Shown: positions 1-9,293, counted from the stretch's first letter. The stretch is 64,000 nucleotides of DNA from Mesotoga sp. Brook.08.105.5.1 (GCF_002752635.1 NZ_AYTW01000028.1:36293-100292), one strand, 5' to 3'. Numbers and translations: made by a program. Notes: generated by a model not told the origin, from the letters alone.

Positions 1-1248
1 TTCTTCGCCATTCACTTTCATTAATTTGACTCCACCGAACCTTCCGCTAGGGATGCCAAAGAAGAATAAAGTATCACTGTTCACGTCACATCCATCAGGA
101 ATCTTTAGCCATTGGGATGCCTTCGCAATGCCTACCTGGGCAAAGTTACTCTCCGAACTCCATTTCACTGAGTCAAGTATTTCCCAGGTCTGTCCGCCGT
201 TCTCTGAAACCGCCAGTCCAGAATAGCTCGTGTTCCATCTCCCCGGTTCTCCCCAGCGGTTGACCATCATATAGTGGATATACAGTTTGGAGTTCACCGC
301 TACTCCGTTAGTAGGAATCGCGGTAATATTTCCGGGCATTGAATGAATCAGTTCTTTTGCTGCTCCGGAAGATTCTTCTGGTCCTCCCCAGTAGAAGGCT
401 TCGCGAAGCTCTTGCGCTGCAAAGTTCACAGAATTCTCGGTAATATCCGCAAAGATCACTTCATAGTCGGAAGTGCCCCACTCTTTTGCGCCAATCCCAT
501 ACCTTGCCGAATTCAGAAAGCCCTCTTTGTCATCGAAAGTGCCCGCTTCAATCCAGTTCTTTCCATCCTGGCTGTAGCTGAAGACGTAAACATTGGAGAA
601 TAACCTGTTTTCAATTCTCAGGTATGGATATAAGGAATTCACTTCAGCGATTTTAACGAATTCTCCTCCGATGATTCCGCTAGCTTCCATTCTCTTGTTG
701 CCCAAATGGCCCCACATAATCCAACTCCGCATTCCGCTGAAGAAAAGTAATCCACACAAATTCGTTGCTCCAACAGGAGCAGAGTTGCTTTCGATTCTTG
801 TTTCTATTGACCATCCTCCGGGTAGCTGCGATTTCAGAAGTTTCGGCGCGAGATCAACACTAGACCATAAATCGGCTCCTTTTCCGACATTGAGTTTGAT
901 TTTGTTTTCGGAAAATTCGTATGTCGAACCTCCATCACCTGTTATGAACCCTTCAAAAATGATACCGTCACTTGGATCTTGGTCGGTGGTGAATGCCATA
1001 ACATTCTTGCGCCAGTTTGTGTTGTTGATTCCAAAAGTGTCACCAAAAACAAAGAATGTGATCTCACCATCGTTGAAACTGTGACCAAGATCGGTTCCGA
1101 AGACGTCATACTTGAGCGTGTTGTTGATTGCGTTGGGGCCTGTAAGCTTTGCTACCATTTCCAGTTCTGAAACATCCTTAAGAGATGTGGCAAGGAGAAA
1201 CGAGCAAATCAACACCACGCTTAATAGGAGTACCGCTACTCTTATCAT
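1..1248 (-). CDS. Secreted DUF4185-family protein (C-terminus beyond window)
   Basis: The frame is open from an ATG at 1248 to the window edge, 416 codons without a stop, so the C-terminus is missing. Residues 1-20 form a typical signal peptide with no lipobox. The motifs GTDLG (about residue 51), FVFGDTFG (about 66) and a following NVMAFTTDQDPSDG stretch are what I associate with DUF4185, a family of secreted beta-propeller-like proteins related to glycosidases. The start is set by a GGAGG whose bases form the last codons of the upstream LacI gene, four bases away, so the two are translationally coupled. As the last gene visible in a sugar-uptake operon it may act on the glycan whose products are imported. 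Enzymatic activity is not shown by the sequence. Confidence 0.75.
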   Translation of the reverse strand, partial: MIRVAVLLLSVVLICSFLLATSLKDVSELEMVAKLTGPNAINNTLKYDVFGTDLGHSFNDGEITFFVFGDTFGINNTNWRKNVMAFTTDQDPSDGIIFEGFITGDGGSTYEFSENKIKLNVGKGADLWSSVDLAPKLLKSQLPGGWSIETRIESNSAPVGATNLCGLLFFSGMRSWIMWGHLGNKRMEASGIIGGEFVKIAEVNSLYPYLRIENRLFSNVYVFSYSQDGKNWIEAGTFDDKEGFLNSARYGIGAKEWGTSDYEVIFADITENSVNFAAQELREAFYWGGPEESSGAAKELIHSMPGNITAIPTNGVAVNSKLYIHYMMVNRWGEPGRWNTSYSGLAVSENGGQTWEILDSVKWSSESNFAQVGIAKASQWLKIPDGCDVNSDTLFFFGIPSGRFGGVKLMKVNGEE

Positions 1249-1252
1249 GAAA

Positions 1253-2281
1253 TCAACCTCCTTGCTTTTCTGAAGAGAGATCATTAACTGAATCACGAAT
1301 TATCAATTCACCTTCGACGACTACGATTTGAGAGTTTGATTCATTGTTCTTCATCTCTCTTTTCAAAAGTGCCACGGCGTTCATCGCCAAGGACTCGATA
1401 GGCTGTCGGAATGCAGTAATTGGCGGAGACGTTACTTCAAGCCATTCAATGTCGTCAAAGGAAACAAACGAAAGTTCTTGTGGAATCTCTACCCGAAGGG
1501 TTTTCAATGCCTGAAGAAAAGCCTTTGTTATGACAAGGTTACCGGTTATGAGTGCCGTTGGTCTATGAGAGAGGATTTCAATAGTTTGGGACTTGACATC
1601 CTTTTCTATGAATAATCCGAATCTTTCGAGGGTGAATTCTTTACTGAGACCAAAATCCTTCATTGCCTCTCTGTAGCCAGCTAATCTCTCTTCTCCCATT
1701 GACGTGTTGGGAACACTCTCTACAAAAGCAATTCTTCTATGACCCTTACGGTACAAGTATCTAACTATCATGTAGACTGCGCTTCTGTTGTCCACATTCA
1801 CCTGACTTACACCAAGCCCTTCAACGTTTCGATCAAAGAAGACTATAGGGATATCCATCCCTTTCACCCTCTTGTAGATTGAAACATTACCGGTTCTATC
1901 CACAGGCGCTGCAAGGATACCGGTAACGTTCTTGGAGACCATTATCTCAAGATACTCACGTTCCTTCTCAAGAGACTCCCTTGTCGTAGAAAGCAGTATC
2001 TCATATCCAGAATCATAAAGAAGCTCTTCTATCTTTGTCACAAAATGTGCAAAGAATGGGTTGAATGTGTCCGGAACCAGCACGCCTATAAGATTTGTCT
2101 TCTGATGCTTGAGGCTCCTGGCAGAATAGTTGGCTATATATCCAAGTTCATCTGCCTTCTGCAAAATTCTCTTCTCCAGAGTCTGACCAACTTCACCCTT
2201 CCCGTTAAGAGCTCTTGAAACAGAAGCTACCGAGACACCCAGTTCTTCGGCAATTGCTTTTATGGTAACCCTTCGCGCCAA
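1253..2281 (-). CDS. LacI-family transcriptional regulator
   Basis: The N-terminus carries the LacI helix-turn-helix (VTIKAIAEELGVSVASVSRAL), followed by a hinge and a periplasmic-binding-protein-like effector domain (GVLVPDTFNPFF, then VFFDRNVEG and SFDDIEW), at a normal family length of about 342 residues. A longer frame begins at a TTG at 2296, but GGAGGAGG lies ideally in front of a second TTG at 2281 and the family normally starts just before VTIKAIA, so 2281 is preferred. It lies immediately after the MalG-like permease gene. It probably binds the palindrome at 5402-5415 and represses this operon until a sugar ligand is present. The ligand cannot be read from the sequence. Confidence 0.93.
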   Translation of the reverse strand: MARRVTIKAIAEELGVSVASVSRALNGKGEVGQTLEKRILQKADELGYIANYSARSLKHQKTNLIGVLVPDTFNPFFAHFVTKIEELLYDSGYEILLSTTRESLEKEREYLEIMVSKNVTGILAAPVDRTGNVSIYKRVKGMDIPIVFFDRNVEGLGVSQVNVDNRSAVYMIVRYLYRKGHRRIAFVESVPNTSMGEERLAGYREAMKDFGLSKEFTLERFGLFIEKDVKSQTIEILSHRPTALITGNLVITKAFLQALKTLRVEIPQELSFVSFDDIEWLEVTSPPITAFRQPIESLAMNAVALLKREMKNNESNSQIVVVEGELIIRDSVNDLSSEKQGG

Positions 2282-2296
2282 CGATTCCTCCTCCAA

Positions 2297-3121
2297 TCAG
2301 AGTTTCATTCCGGTCATTTTTATGCTCTGCATTAACTGTTTCTGCAATACCACAAATACTATCAAAGTGGGAATAAGAGCTACCGTGCAAGCAGCCAGTT
2401 GAATAGCCCATGGATTATTATACTCTCCACCATACTGGGCGATTCCCAGTTGCACTGTCCTCATTTCCGGCGAATTAATTATCACAAGCGGCCACATGAA
2501 TGAATTCCAGTTTGCAAGGAAAAAGAAGACCGCAAGTGCTGAGAGCACGGGCTTTGAGAGCGGCAGTACGATCTTGAAGAAAACCCTCACCAATCCGCTT
2601 CCGTCAATTATTGCCGCTTCTTCCAGTTCTCTAGGGAACCCCAGATAGAACTGCCTCAAAAAGAAAATCCCGAAAGCGTGAGGAATAGCCGGTATTATAA
2701 GCCCTCTGTAAGAGTCGATCCAGCCGAAGTTTCTCACAATAAGAAACAGCGGGATTAGGATTGCAGAAAACGGAATCATCAGAGTACTGATCACAAGAAT
2801 AAATAGAAAATTTCTGCCTCGATAATTGAGTCTCGCCAGTGAATATGCGGCCATTGAGTGAAGAAGAAGTGCAACTATAGTAACAACGGAGGCAACAAAG
2901 AAAGTGTTTAGCATATATCTGGCGAAAGGTACTTGCGAAAATACCTTTGTATAGTTTGACCACACCGGGTTCTCGGGGATTAGTTTCGGCGGGAAAGCGA
3001 AGATCTCGCTAGGTGACTTCAGAGAACTCACGAACATCCAATAGATTGGAAAGAGGAAGAACATCGCTAGAATCACTAGCAAAAAATACCTCAGAATTCC
3101 CTTCACTCTTCTGGTCTTCAT
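2297..3121 (-). CDS. Carbohydrate ABC transporter permease (MalG-like)
   Basis: This is a 274-residue inner-membrane protein with six predicted membrane segments. Its cytoplasmic EAA loop (EAAIIDGSGLVRVFFKIVLPLSKP region) docks the transport ATPase. Length and C-terminal ending (IKMTGMKL) match MalG-type permeases of the carbohydrate CUT1 family. The start ATG at 3121 follows GAGGGGGTAATT, ten bases after the stop of the partner permease. No ATPase gene is in the operon, so a shared ATPase encoded elsewhere must serve it, as is common in this phylum. Substrate is unknown. Confidence 0.94.
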   Translation of the reverse strand: MKTRRVKGILRYFLLVILAMFFLFPIYWMFVSSLKSPSEIFAFPPKLIPENPVWSNYTKVFSQVPFARYMLNTFFVASVVTIVALLLHSMAAYSLARLNYRGRNFLFILVISTLMIPFSAILIPLFLIVRNFGWIDSYRGLIIPAIPHAFGIFFLRQFYLGFPRELEEAAIIDGSGLVRVFFKIVLPLSKPVLSALAVFFFLANWNSFMWPLVIINSPEMRTVQLGIAQYGGEYNNPWAIQLAACTVALIPTLIVFVVLQKQLMQSIKMTGMKL

Positions 3122-3131
3122 AATTACCCCC

Positions 3132-4010
3132 TCACGATCCTGTGGAGACGTTACCGCCTCTCAGTGCTCTCAGCATGAAATAAGATACTCCAAGAAGAAT
3201 CGCAAATAGCGTGAAAGCCTGAGCCGATGAGTAACCGAACTGGTACATGTTAAAAGCAGTGTAATAGATGTAGAATGCCGCTGTTGAAGTACTGTAGAAT
3301 GGACCTCCCCCTGTAAGGATGTATATCTGATCGAAAACCTGGAAGCTCTGCAAAAAAGTCATTACGAGAACAAAAGCGACAGTTGGTTTCAACAGAGGAA
3401 GAGTAATGTTAAAGAACTTCTGTACACCTGACGCACCATCTATTTCAGCAGCTTCATAGTATTCATTCGAAATCTCGTTCAGGCCTGCAAGAAAGATTAC
3501 CATGTAGTAGCCAACACTCATGTATAGACTAACCACAGCAATGCTGTAAAGAGCTTGAGACATAGAGCCAAGAAGTGGTTGTCTAGTTATTCCAAAGAAT
3601 GACAGAAAGTAGTTGACGAAACCATAAGGCTGAAACATGTATTTCCAGACGAAAGAAACCGCAACCATAGACATGGCGGTGGGCGCAAAGAAAATGGCCC
3701 TGAAAAGCCCTATTCCAGGCCCCGGCTTCTGAACAAGCATTGCCAAGAGAAGAGCAAATACGAAGTTCAACGGAACAAAGAAGACCGAGTACTTTAGAGT
3801 CACAAGGATACTGTTTCGCCACTGTGGGTCTTGAAACATTGTCCTGTAATTGTCCAGACCGACAAAGAGCATATCACTTAAGCCATTCCAAGAAAAGAAG
3901 CTTATTACAAGAGCTACAATAGCAGGGACAATCGCGAAAATTATCAGTCCAGTTATGTCTGGACCTATAAAAGTGTATCCAACCAGTCTTTCCCGATTTT
4001 TTCTATTCAC
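3132..4010 (-). CDS. Carbohydrate ABC transporter permease (MalF-like)
   Basis: This 292-residue membrane protein has six predicted helices. Its EAA loop (EAAEIDGASGVQKFFNITLPLLKP region, about residues 185-208) identifies a CUT1 permease of the MalF/UgpA type. The N-terminal stretch YTFIGPDITGLIIFAIVPAI is the usual first membrane segment. Translation starts at GTG 4010 behind CGGGAGGATTGCT. It forms the membrane channel with the 2297-3121 permease and receives substrate from the binding protein at 4066-5310. A stem-loop separates it from that gene. Confidence 0.94.
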   Translation of the reverse strand: MNRKNRERLVGYTFIGPDITGLIIFAIVPAIVALVISFFSWNGLSDMLFVGLDNYRTMFQDPQWRNSILVTLKYSVFFVPLNFVFALLLAMLVQKPGPGIGLFRAIFFAPTAMSMVAVSFVWKYMFQPYGFVNYFLSFFGITRQPLLGSMSQALYSIAVVSLYMSVGYYMVIFLAGLNEISNEYYEAAEIDGASGVQKFFNITLPLLKPTVAFVLVMTFLQSFQVFDQIYILTGGGPFYSTSTAAFYIYYTAFNMYQFGYSSAQAFTLFAILLGVSYFMLRALRGGNVSTGS

Positions 4011-4031
4011 AGCAATCCTCCCGAAAAACCA

Positions 4032-4052
4032 GCCCGGGATTCAATCCCGGGC
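4032..4052 (-). promoter_or_regulatory. Intercistronic stem-loop after the binding-protein gene
   Basis: A perfect 9-bp inverted repeat (GCCCGGGAT / ATCCCGGGC) with a 3-base loop lies between the binding-protein stop and the first permease. It has no T-tract, so it is more likely a partial terminator or 3' RNA-stabilising hairpin than a full terminator. That arrangement usually gives the binding protein a higher mRNA level than the permeases. Confidence 0.6.
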
Positions 4053-4065
4053 CAAGAAAATTCAC

Positions 4066-5310
4066 TTACTTTCCGGGAACTCCACCTGTGTATCTACTAA
4101 GATATGCATCGATAGCCGCAGAAGCCCCTTTTGCAGCAGCCTTGGGATCCATGCCTGCAAACATAACGGCTTGCAAAGCGTCTGATACGGCCTTAACCAT
4201 TTCCGGAGTGAATGTCGGCTCCGACTTCGACGTCTTCAGAATCTCCAGAAATACATCATTTGGTGGAGTACTGTAGAACACTTCTCCTGCATCGAGAACA
4301 GAGTATCTGGGTGAGAACTTACTATTAGTTACTGTGCACCAGTCAAGCGGGAAGTCTATCTGCTCTGCTACCAGCCATTTGGCAAACTCGGCGGCTATGT
4401 CTGTGTTCTCTCCTCTGGCATTTAGCATCATCTTCCAACCACCATATACGCTGATGCTCTCTCCTCCCTTTTCGTAAGGAGGAATTGGAAATACTCCAAA
4501 GTCGAATTCAGGGAATTCTGTCTGTAATTGCTTGACGCCCCAGAATCCACAGACGATCATGTCGGCAAGCCCGTTTCCGAATATACCAATATCATTTGCT
4601 CCAGCTGGAAGCGAGGACGGAGCCAACTCTTCTTTGACAAATGATCCCCAAAGATCAAGAGCAGCAACGGCGCCCTCTGAATCGAATGTCGATTTCTCCC
4701 AGTTTTCGTCTACGACGTCTCCACCCGCAGTCCACAGGAACGGATACCATGTGAAGTTCTGATAGTAGCCAGGTACAACTTCAACGATGATTCCGTGGCG
4801 GTTGGGAGTTGTAAGTTTTGCTGCAATTTCCGTCAACTCCGCCCAATCTTGAGGCTGGGCGATCCCCTTCTCTTCGAAAGCAGTCTTGTTGTAAAACAAA
4901 GCTACTGGCTCCATTTCAAGTGGAAGGGCATATATTTCCCCTCCAACAGTTACAGCCTCAATCGTCTCGGGCAAGAAGTCCGAAATGATATCTGCAGTCA
5001 AGTATTCACTGAGCGGCAGAGCAATTCCAGCATTGACGTATCTGAGAAAATCACCTGGACTTATGAAGAAAACATCAGGTCCTTCGCCAGTTGCAAAGGC
5101 AGTGGTGAGTTTAGTCCCAGTGTAGTCTCCCCAGGGGAAAGTCTCAAATACCACTTTCTTGTCCGGGTTTTCTTCATTCCAGAGATCAACAAATCTCTGA
5201 ATTGTAGCATCTGCGTATGTGTCAGTAAACTTCCAAAAAGTGATCTCTGCAGATACCGCAGTAACAACAAGAAGCGCAGAAACTAGAAACAGTAACAAGA
5301 ACTTTTTCAC
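4066..5310 (-). CDS. Extracellular sugar-binding protein of the ABC transporter (family 1)
   Basis: This 414-residue protein begins with a signal peptide (cleavage probably after TAVSA) and has no lipobox cysteine. The body is a family-1 solute-binding protein: ITFWKFTDTYADATIQRFVDLWNEENP at the N-terminus, ATGEGPDVFFISPGD around residues 74-88, and GGWKMMLNARGENTDIAAEFAKWL later, where the family binds carbohydrate. The start is GTG 5310 behind AAAGGAGGGGTCAAA. It is the first gene of the sugar operon and is preceded by LacI-type operator sequences. Confidence 0.94.
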   Translation of the reverse strand: MKKFLLLFLVSALLVVTAVSAEITFWKFTDTYADATIQRFVDLWNEENPDKKVVFETFPWGDYTGTKLTTAFATGEGPDVFFISPGDFLRYVNAGIALPLSEYLTADIISDFLPETIEAVTVGGEIYALPLEMEPVALFYNKTAFEEKGIAQPQDWAELTEIAAKLTTPNRHGIIVEVVPGYYQNFTWYPFLWTAGGDVVDENWEKSTFDSEGAVAALDLWGSFVKEELAPSSLPAGANDIGIFGNGLADMIVCGFWGVKQLQTEFPEFDFGVFPIPPYEKGGESISVYGGWKMMLNARGENTDIAAEFAKWLVAEQIDFPLDWCTVTNSKFSPRYSVLDAGEVFYSTPPNDVFLEILKTSKSEPTFTPEMVKAVSDALQAVMFAGMDPKAAAKGASAAIDAYLSRYTGGVPGK

Positions 5311-5345
5311 TTTGACCCCTCCTTTTCAGCTCGAAGATATTCTCA

Positions 5346-5357
5346 GTAAACGTTTGG
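5346..5357. promoter_or_regulatory. Imperfect second LacI-type operator
   Basis: GTAAACGTTTGG shares the left half and centre of the palindrome at 5402-5415 but has a diverged right arm. Two operators about 57 bp apart would allow looping. The site lies between the likely promoter and the start codon. Confidence 0.4.
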
Positions 5358-5401
5358 GACATAGATATCACTAATAGTCTGCTATTGCTTTCTGGATAAT
5401 A

Positions 5402-5415
5402 CGTAAACGTTTACG
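5402..5415. promoter_or_regulatory. LacI-family operator palindrome
   Basis: CGTAAACGTTTACG is a perfect 14-bp palindrome with the central CG typical of LacI/GalR operators. It lies about 90 bp upstream of the binding-protein start in the only sizeable non-coding region before the operon. A half-matching copy (GTAAACGTTTGG) lies at 5346-5357, closer to the start. The co-transcribed regulator at 1253-2281 is the obvious ligand. Confidence 0.75.
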
Positions 5416-5885
5416 ATATATCATAACAAGAAACCACTGTTTCAACAAAGTCTTACTACAGTCGATTATTCACAGACTGGACGAAATACAACCAACCTAG
5501 GCACCCAGTTGATCTATTGCTCCATTAGCCGCCAGTAATTTACTGAAAGCAAGAACTTAGTTACAGCATTCTCTGCAGACCACTTAAACACTCAGAAATC
5601 GTTGCAGACAGTTTTATCACGTCGTTGAAGATCCCTTGATGCAGGAAAAGACAGATGTCAACCTCTTGAAATTCCCTGTTACCTAACCAGTGTTTAATAG
5701 CTAGCGACCCAGAAAAGAACATTTCAACCCAAAACACCGAGAGGAGTAACAGGAGTCTTTCATACGCAACATGAAAGATAACACTCACTGTATGAAGACG
5801 AAAACTCACATCCGGATTCTACAGTGACTTCTAGAAAATAAACATAGAAATAACTGTGTTGACAATCCGAAGAAGAGAGACGGTC
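5416..5885. other. Intergenic region, no supported gene
   Basis: This AT-rich stretch separates the sugar operon from the defence island. The short frames here lack a convincing ribosome binding site and resemble no family I know. Apart from the upstream edge of the sugar-operon control region I see no structure in it. Confidence 0.5.
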
Positions 5886-7102
5886 TCACCAATCTTTCAG
5901 TTTGCTCCAGGAGGCCATAAGGGATTCCAGAGTGTCGTTGTTCATCCTTCCCTCGATATCTTTCTCTGTGTAACTTGATCCCCAATTTAATGCTCTTATC
6001 ACAGCCTTTGAGAGGAGAATCCGCGCCTTTCTGTCCGTTATGCCTGTGTTCATTTGCATTTTGGTTTGCTCGCAGAAGTCTGCCCATAGCTCGTTAAGTG
6101 TTTCCTCTGGAAGATCTTCGCAAGAATTGTAGAAGCTCATGAGATCAACAACGTCATCACAATTCTCAAGCTGAAGCTTAAGCGTTTCAATGTTTTCTGC
6201 CCCTAAGAACTCTCTAATTGCGGCATAGTTATACTCATCAAAATAGAGACCTACGGGTGGACTTACACCCCACTTCCTGTACTTGTCTACCGGAAACAAT
6301 GAAGTAGGGTACGCCAGAACGAACAGGAAAATTACCTGCCTAAGGACAGAACTGGCCACAGCCAGGTAGAAGAGAACACTTTCAGCTGAGATCGAGAGAT
6401 TTCCTTTGTTCATAGTCGAAATGCTTTCGTCGAGTTGAGGAGAGTGATTGTAAGCGCAGAGGCTTTTGAATGCCTTTTTAAGTGATTCTTTCAACAGATT
6501 CAGCCTTTCAGTATTGCAGAATTCTGCCGCTGCCATGTGTTCTATACTCAAGTCAACCATTGCATGAAAGTTAGGTTTGTTCTTCTTTCCATGAACCCAC
6601 TCGAGATGCTTTTCGTGCCCATTCTTGTCAGCAGTTACATGTCGGTATATGTGCAAGACAGAAAGCTCCAGAAATGGTCTCAACAATGCCAAGGAAGCGA
6701 GCATATTCCCGTCCAGCCATGACGATATGCTGTCGCGCAAATACAAGAGACTCTCATGGAAGCAGTAATGCCTGTTCCATACATGCATTCGCAGGATCTC
6801 AGCAGCGGTCCTTGGTTTGAAATCCAGTTGAGCATTAATAGAGATGTCCAGAATATCCTGGAACTCAAGGTAAGCCTGAATGCCATTAACTAGTTCTGAG
6901 AATTCCTGATTATCTCTAAAAAGAGAGAAAAGATCTTCAGTATACGGTTTCAGATTCTTTCTGCTTATTCCAATTATTGTCAGAAGAATCCTGTCTGGGG
7001 AACCTTGATAATCCGGGTCTCTAACTATGCTTAGATATTCCCTCTGCTCAGTAAACCACTTCTTGAATCTTTCGAATTTCGTCTTGTCCGCCGTTTTTTC
7101 AC
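5886..7102 (-). CDS. Unknown ~405-residue protein, reading frame broken near its start
   Basis: An uninterrupted frame without a usual start codon runs from about 7096 down to 5886 and encodes a helical protein I do not recognise; features include WVHGKKNKPNF and a hydrophobic stretch near VLFYLAVASSVLRQVIFLFVLAY. A GAGGAGGTG and GTG at 7102 sit in front but are out of frame by one base. The codons between are a run of six A (7094-7099, minus strand). A seventh A would give a GTG-started protein of about 405 residues (beginning M-K-K-T-A-D-K). The first in-frame ATG is at 6788 and would discard conserved-looking sequence. It lies 234 bp beyond the CBASS operon on the same strand and may be an associated defence gene. 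Confidence 0.6.
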
Positions 7103-7336
7103 CTCCTCACGTAAGTATACTGCCGAAATGGCTGCTTTCCCGACTGACAATCACCATTTCAAGAGGTTCTATTTCTTAGTCCAGAATTGTCTCGAATGTT
7201 TATTAGCAGATGCCACATACCAATTTCGCGAATCACATATACTATCGATCAAATTGGAGCATACATAGCTGTGTTGAGATCTTTCACTCATAACATCCCA
7301 TACCACTTACTGATAACTCCACGCAATTTGCATTAA

Positions 7337-7819
7337 TCAGGTTTCTTTTCCCAGTTCGTTCCAGTTATCGGTGAAATATGTGGAGATACCCAAGCCGGGC
7401 ATGTATTCGGGATAGATCAGCTGAAACTCCTTTCGTGCTTCTTCATAACTTCTATCGGAGATCACGTGCAGACCCTTAGCCATGAAAAGCAGTGCCAGAG
7501 AGGGAGCTCTTGATTCACCAAGGTTGCAGTGAATCAATAGATTCATGCCTTCGCTATAATGCTTCTTGGCGAAGTTCATGAAATCAACAAAGGTCTGTGG
7601 CATGAAAAGAGGAATATCTGGATCAACGATGTTCAGATAGAGATTAGCTCCTCTCTCAAGACTCAGGTAATTGGGGTGGTTCTTTGGTAGTGAACCTTTG
7701 TACCCAACTGCAATGACGTGACATGGATGCTTGCAGGCATGAACTACAGCCCATCCCGGTCTGGAATGGAAGCAATCCGCTTCAGAGCCAACATAGAGAC
7801 GATCATGTACTTTGGTTAT
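7337..7819 (-). CDS. Dual-specificity-phosphatase-like protein, non-canonical start
   Basis: The frame contains the cysteine phosphatase signature HCNLGESR (C98, R104 counting from the proposed start) and an upstream NIVDPDIP where the general-acid Asp of these enzymes lies. The fold is that of small DSP-type tyrosine phosphatases. Codons with good family-like sequence (VHDRLYVGSEADCF) run up to the preceding gene, but no ATG, GTG or TTG lies in frame before the ATG at 7603. The best candidate is an ATA at 7819 overlapping the TAA of the upstream gene, with AGGAAGG nine bases before it. A frameshift or sequence error is the alternative. It is the last gene of the CBASS operon; what it dephosphorylates is unknown. 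Confidence 0.7.
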   Translation of the reverse strand: MTKVHDRLYVGSEADCFHSRPGWAVVHACKHPCHVIAVGYKGSLPKNHPNYLSLERGANLYLNIVDPDIPLFMPQTFVDFMNFAKKHYSEGMNLLIHCNLGESRAPSLALLFMAKGLHVISDRSYEEARKEFQLIYPEYMPGLGISTYFTDNWNELGKET

Positions 7820-8817
7820 GTTGGATTGCCTTCCTTCAATTTTCTTTGCTGAAACTCAAGGGCAGTCCAGAAAATGTTCCATGCGAGGGATTGATAACTC
7901 CACAATTCTATAATCGTAATCTTTCTATTTTCAAGATTGGTTGATCCGTGGGCCGAATAGTCATCCCTTAGCTTATTGAACTTTCTTACAAGCTCATAAT
8001 AAGACCTTTCAACGAAATCCCCAGTACCACTATCGTACTTCTTCATCTTCTTAAGTGGATCAATCCCTGCATTTACAAACTTTCCAAGGAACTTCTTTTC
8101 ATTTTTTGGTGGATCTCCAATTATCGCCTCAACTGACTTATAGGCATTATGAAGAGCATTTTCAAAGGCACATTTCTCAAATCTGGTGGGCGGCACGAAA
8201 TCAGGATCACTCAGTATTTCTGTACCTCTCGGCATACAGAAGTCTCTGTGGCTCATTGCAAGGAAACCCGCGCTCAGAAGAAGCTTTTCACTGGAGACCA
8301 AAACCGGTACCAAACGAAAGACATTTCTGAGTCTGTCTTCGCCAATAGCCAGACTGTTATGCATAATTGTCTCGAAGCTTAACGGATCAAAGTACTCAAT
8401 ATTCACCGTATGATATCGCATAAGAGATTGAAGATGCAGAATGCTCTTAGTGTTTATTAAGTTCAGAGGGAACTTGAGTAAGTAAAAAGGCTCTTCGTGA
8501 GGTAGAGAACCCATCGAGAGTAGAAATGCTCCCTGGAATGCATCGGCGATCCTTTCAGAAAGGTTGTCCGATTCCTCGCCATCACCAAAGACAATCACAT
8601 GACGTCTTGAATGAGTTTCGTTACCCAAAAAAGGGTTACCTTGCTCATCGACAACAAGAACTGTCTTCAATAAACATCCTATCGCTTTGAGGGCTTTCCG
8701 AGAAGCTCGAAGATAATGCTGTGTTACTTTGCGACCACTACGCATAATATAGGTGCTCTTGTGGTCTTTGCTGCCTTCTGGAACGCTTAAACCAGTTACT
8801 AGATAACCGTATTTCAT
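7816..8817 (-). CDS. Unknown CBASS-linked protein with HEPN-like C-terminus
   Basis: This 333-residue protein overlaps the E2-like gene by four bases (ATGA), so it is co-translated with the CBASS core. I do not recognise the N-terminal 200 residues. Residues 217-330 look like an all-helical HEPN-type domain: ENALHNAYKSVEAIIG, then KLRDDYSAHGS with Arg284 and His290 in the R-x(4-6)-H spacing of HEPN nucleases or binding domains. That suggests either an RNase or a regulatory partner. Position inside the operon argues that it works with the nucleotide signalling system. The HEPN call is by motif and predicted helix pattern only. Confidence 0.7.
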   Translation of the reverse strand: MKYGYLVTGLSVPEGSKDHKSTYIMRSGRKVTQHYLRASRKALKAIGCLLKTVLVVDEQGNPFLGNETHSRRHVIVFGDGEESDNLSERIADAFQGAFLLSMGSLPHEEPFYLLKFPLNLINTKSILHLQSLMRYHTVNIEYFDPLSFETIMHNSLAIGEDRLRNVFRLVPVLVSSEKLLLSAGFLAMSHRDFCMPRGTEILSDPDFVPPTRFEKCAFENALHNAYKSVEAIIGDPPKNEKKFLGKFVNAGIDPLKKMKKYDSGTGDFVERSYYELVRKFNKLRDDYSAHGSTNLENRKITIIELWSYQSLAWNIFWTALEFQQRKLKEGNPT

Positions 8818-9293
8818 GAAAACCTACCCGGTCTTATGGTACGGAAGGCTTTGGTCTTTAAGGGAGTACGGTCTCTCTTCTTATTTGAAGTTGGATGTAC
8901 TCCCTTGCCAAACCATGTACCTGTAGCAATCCAGACTTCATAATAGAAAAGCCATAGGGATGTCCAGGGGATTATTGTCTCACCAATAAGCATAGTTGGT
9001 TTCCATTCATAGTGTTTCGGATAATATAGGCAGAGCGATCCATCAGAGAACAAATGAGGAGGATTTCTCCCATCCGATTTCTCCAGTTGTGGTTTAGTAA
9101 TTCGGACTCTAGGGCGTGATTGGAGACGATAGTTCAATGTGAATGTGTACGTTGATGAAATCGTTGTGGGAGATATTTGCCCGCTTATTCTCAGTTCACC
9201 GCATTTAGCTATACATTTGAACCCTGGGAATGTTTGTTTCAGGTGGCTGTATTGCTCCATAATTGTCAAGGGTTTCAGTATGTTCTTCTTCAC
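8814..9293 (-). CDS. E2-like protein of short type II CBASS
   Basis: The 159-residue protein has the signature of bacterial E2-like proteins that accompany CD-NTases: HLFSDGSLCLYYP with the presumed catalytic Cys88, followed by W-P, IIPWTSLWLFYYEVW and TGTWFGKG. No E1 or JAB domain is fused to it or encoded nearby, matching the short type II CBASS layout. Such proteins act on the CD-NTase C-terminus. Translation starts at GTG 9293, overlapping the CD-NTase stop by four bases, and it ends in a four-base overlap with the next gene. Confidence 0.85.
   Translation of the reverse strand: MKKNILKPLTIMEQYSHLKQTFPGFKCIAKCGELRISGQISPTTISSTYTFTLNYRLQSRPRVRITKPQLEKSDGRNPPHLFSDGSLCLYYPKHYEWKPTMLIGETIIPWTSLWLFYYEVWIATGTWFGKGVHPTSNKKRDRTPLKTKAFRTIRPGRFS

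Noticed and set aside
5561..5809. 82-codon leftward frame between the sugar operon and the defence island
   Set aside because: It has no ribosome binding site and resembles no family; the hydrophobic pattern is easily produced by AT-rich DNA.
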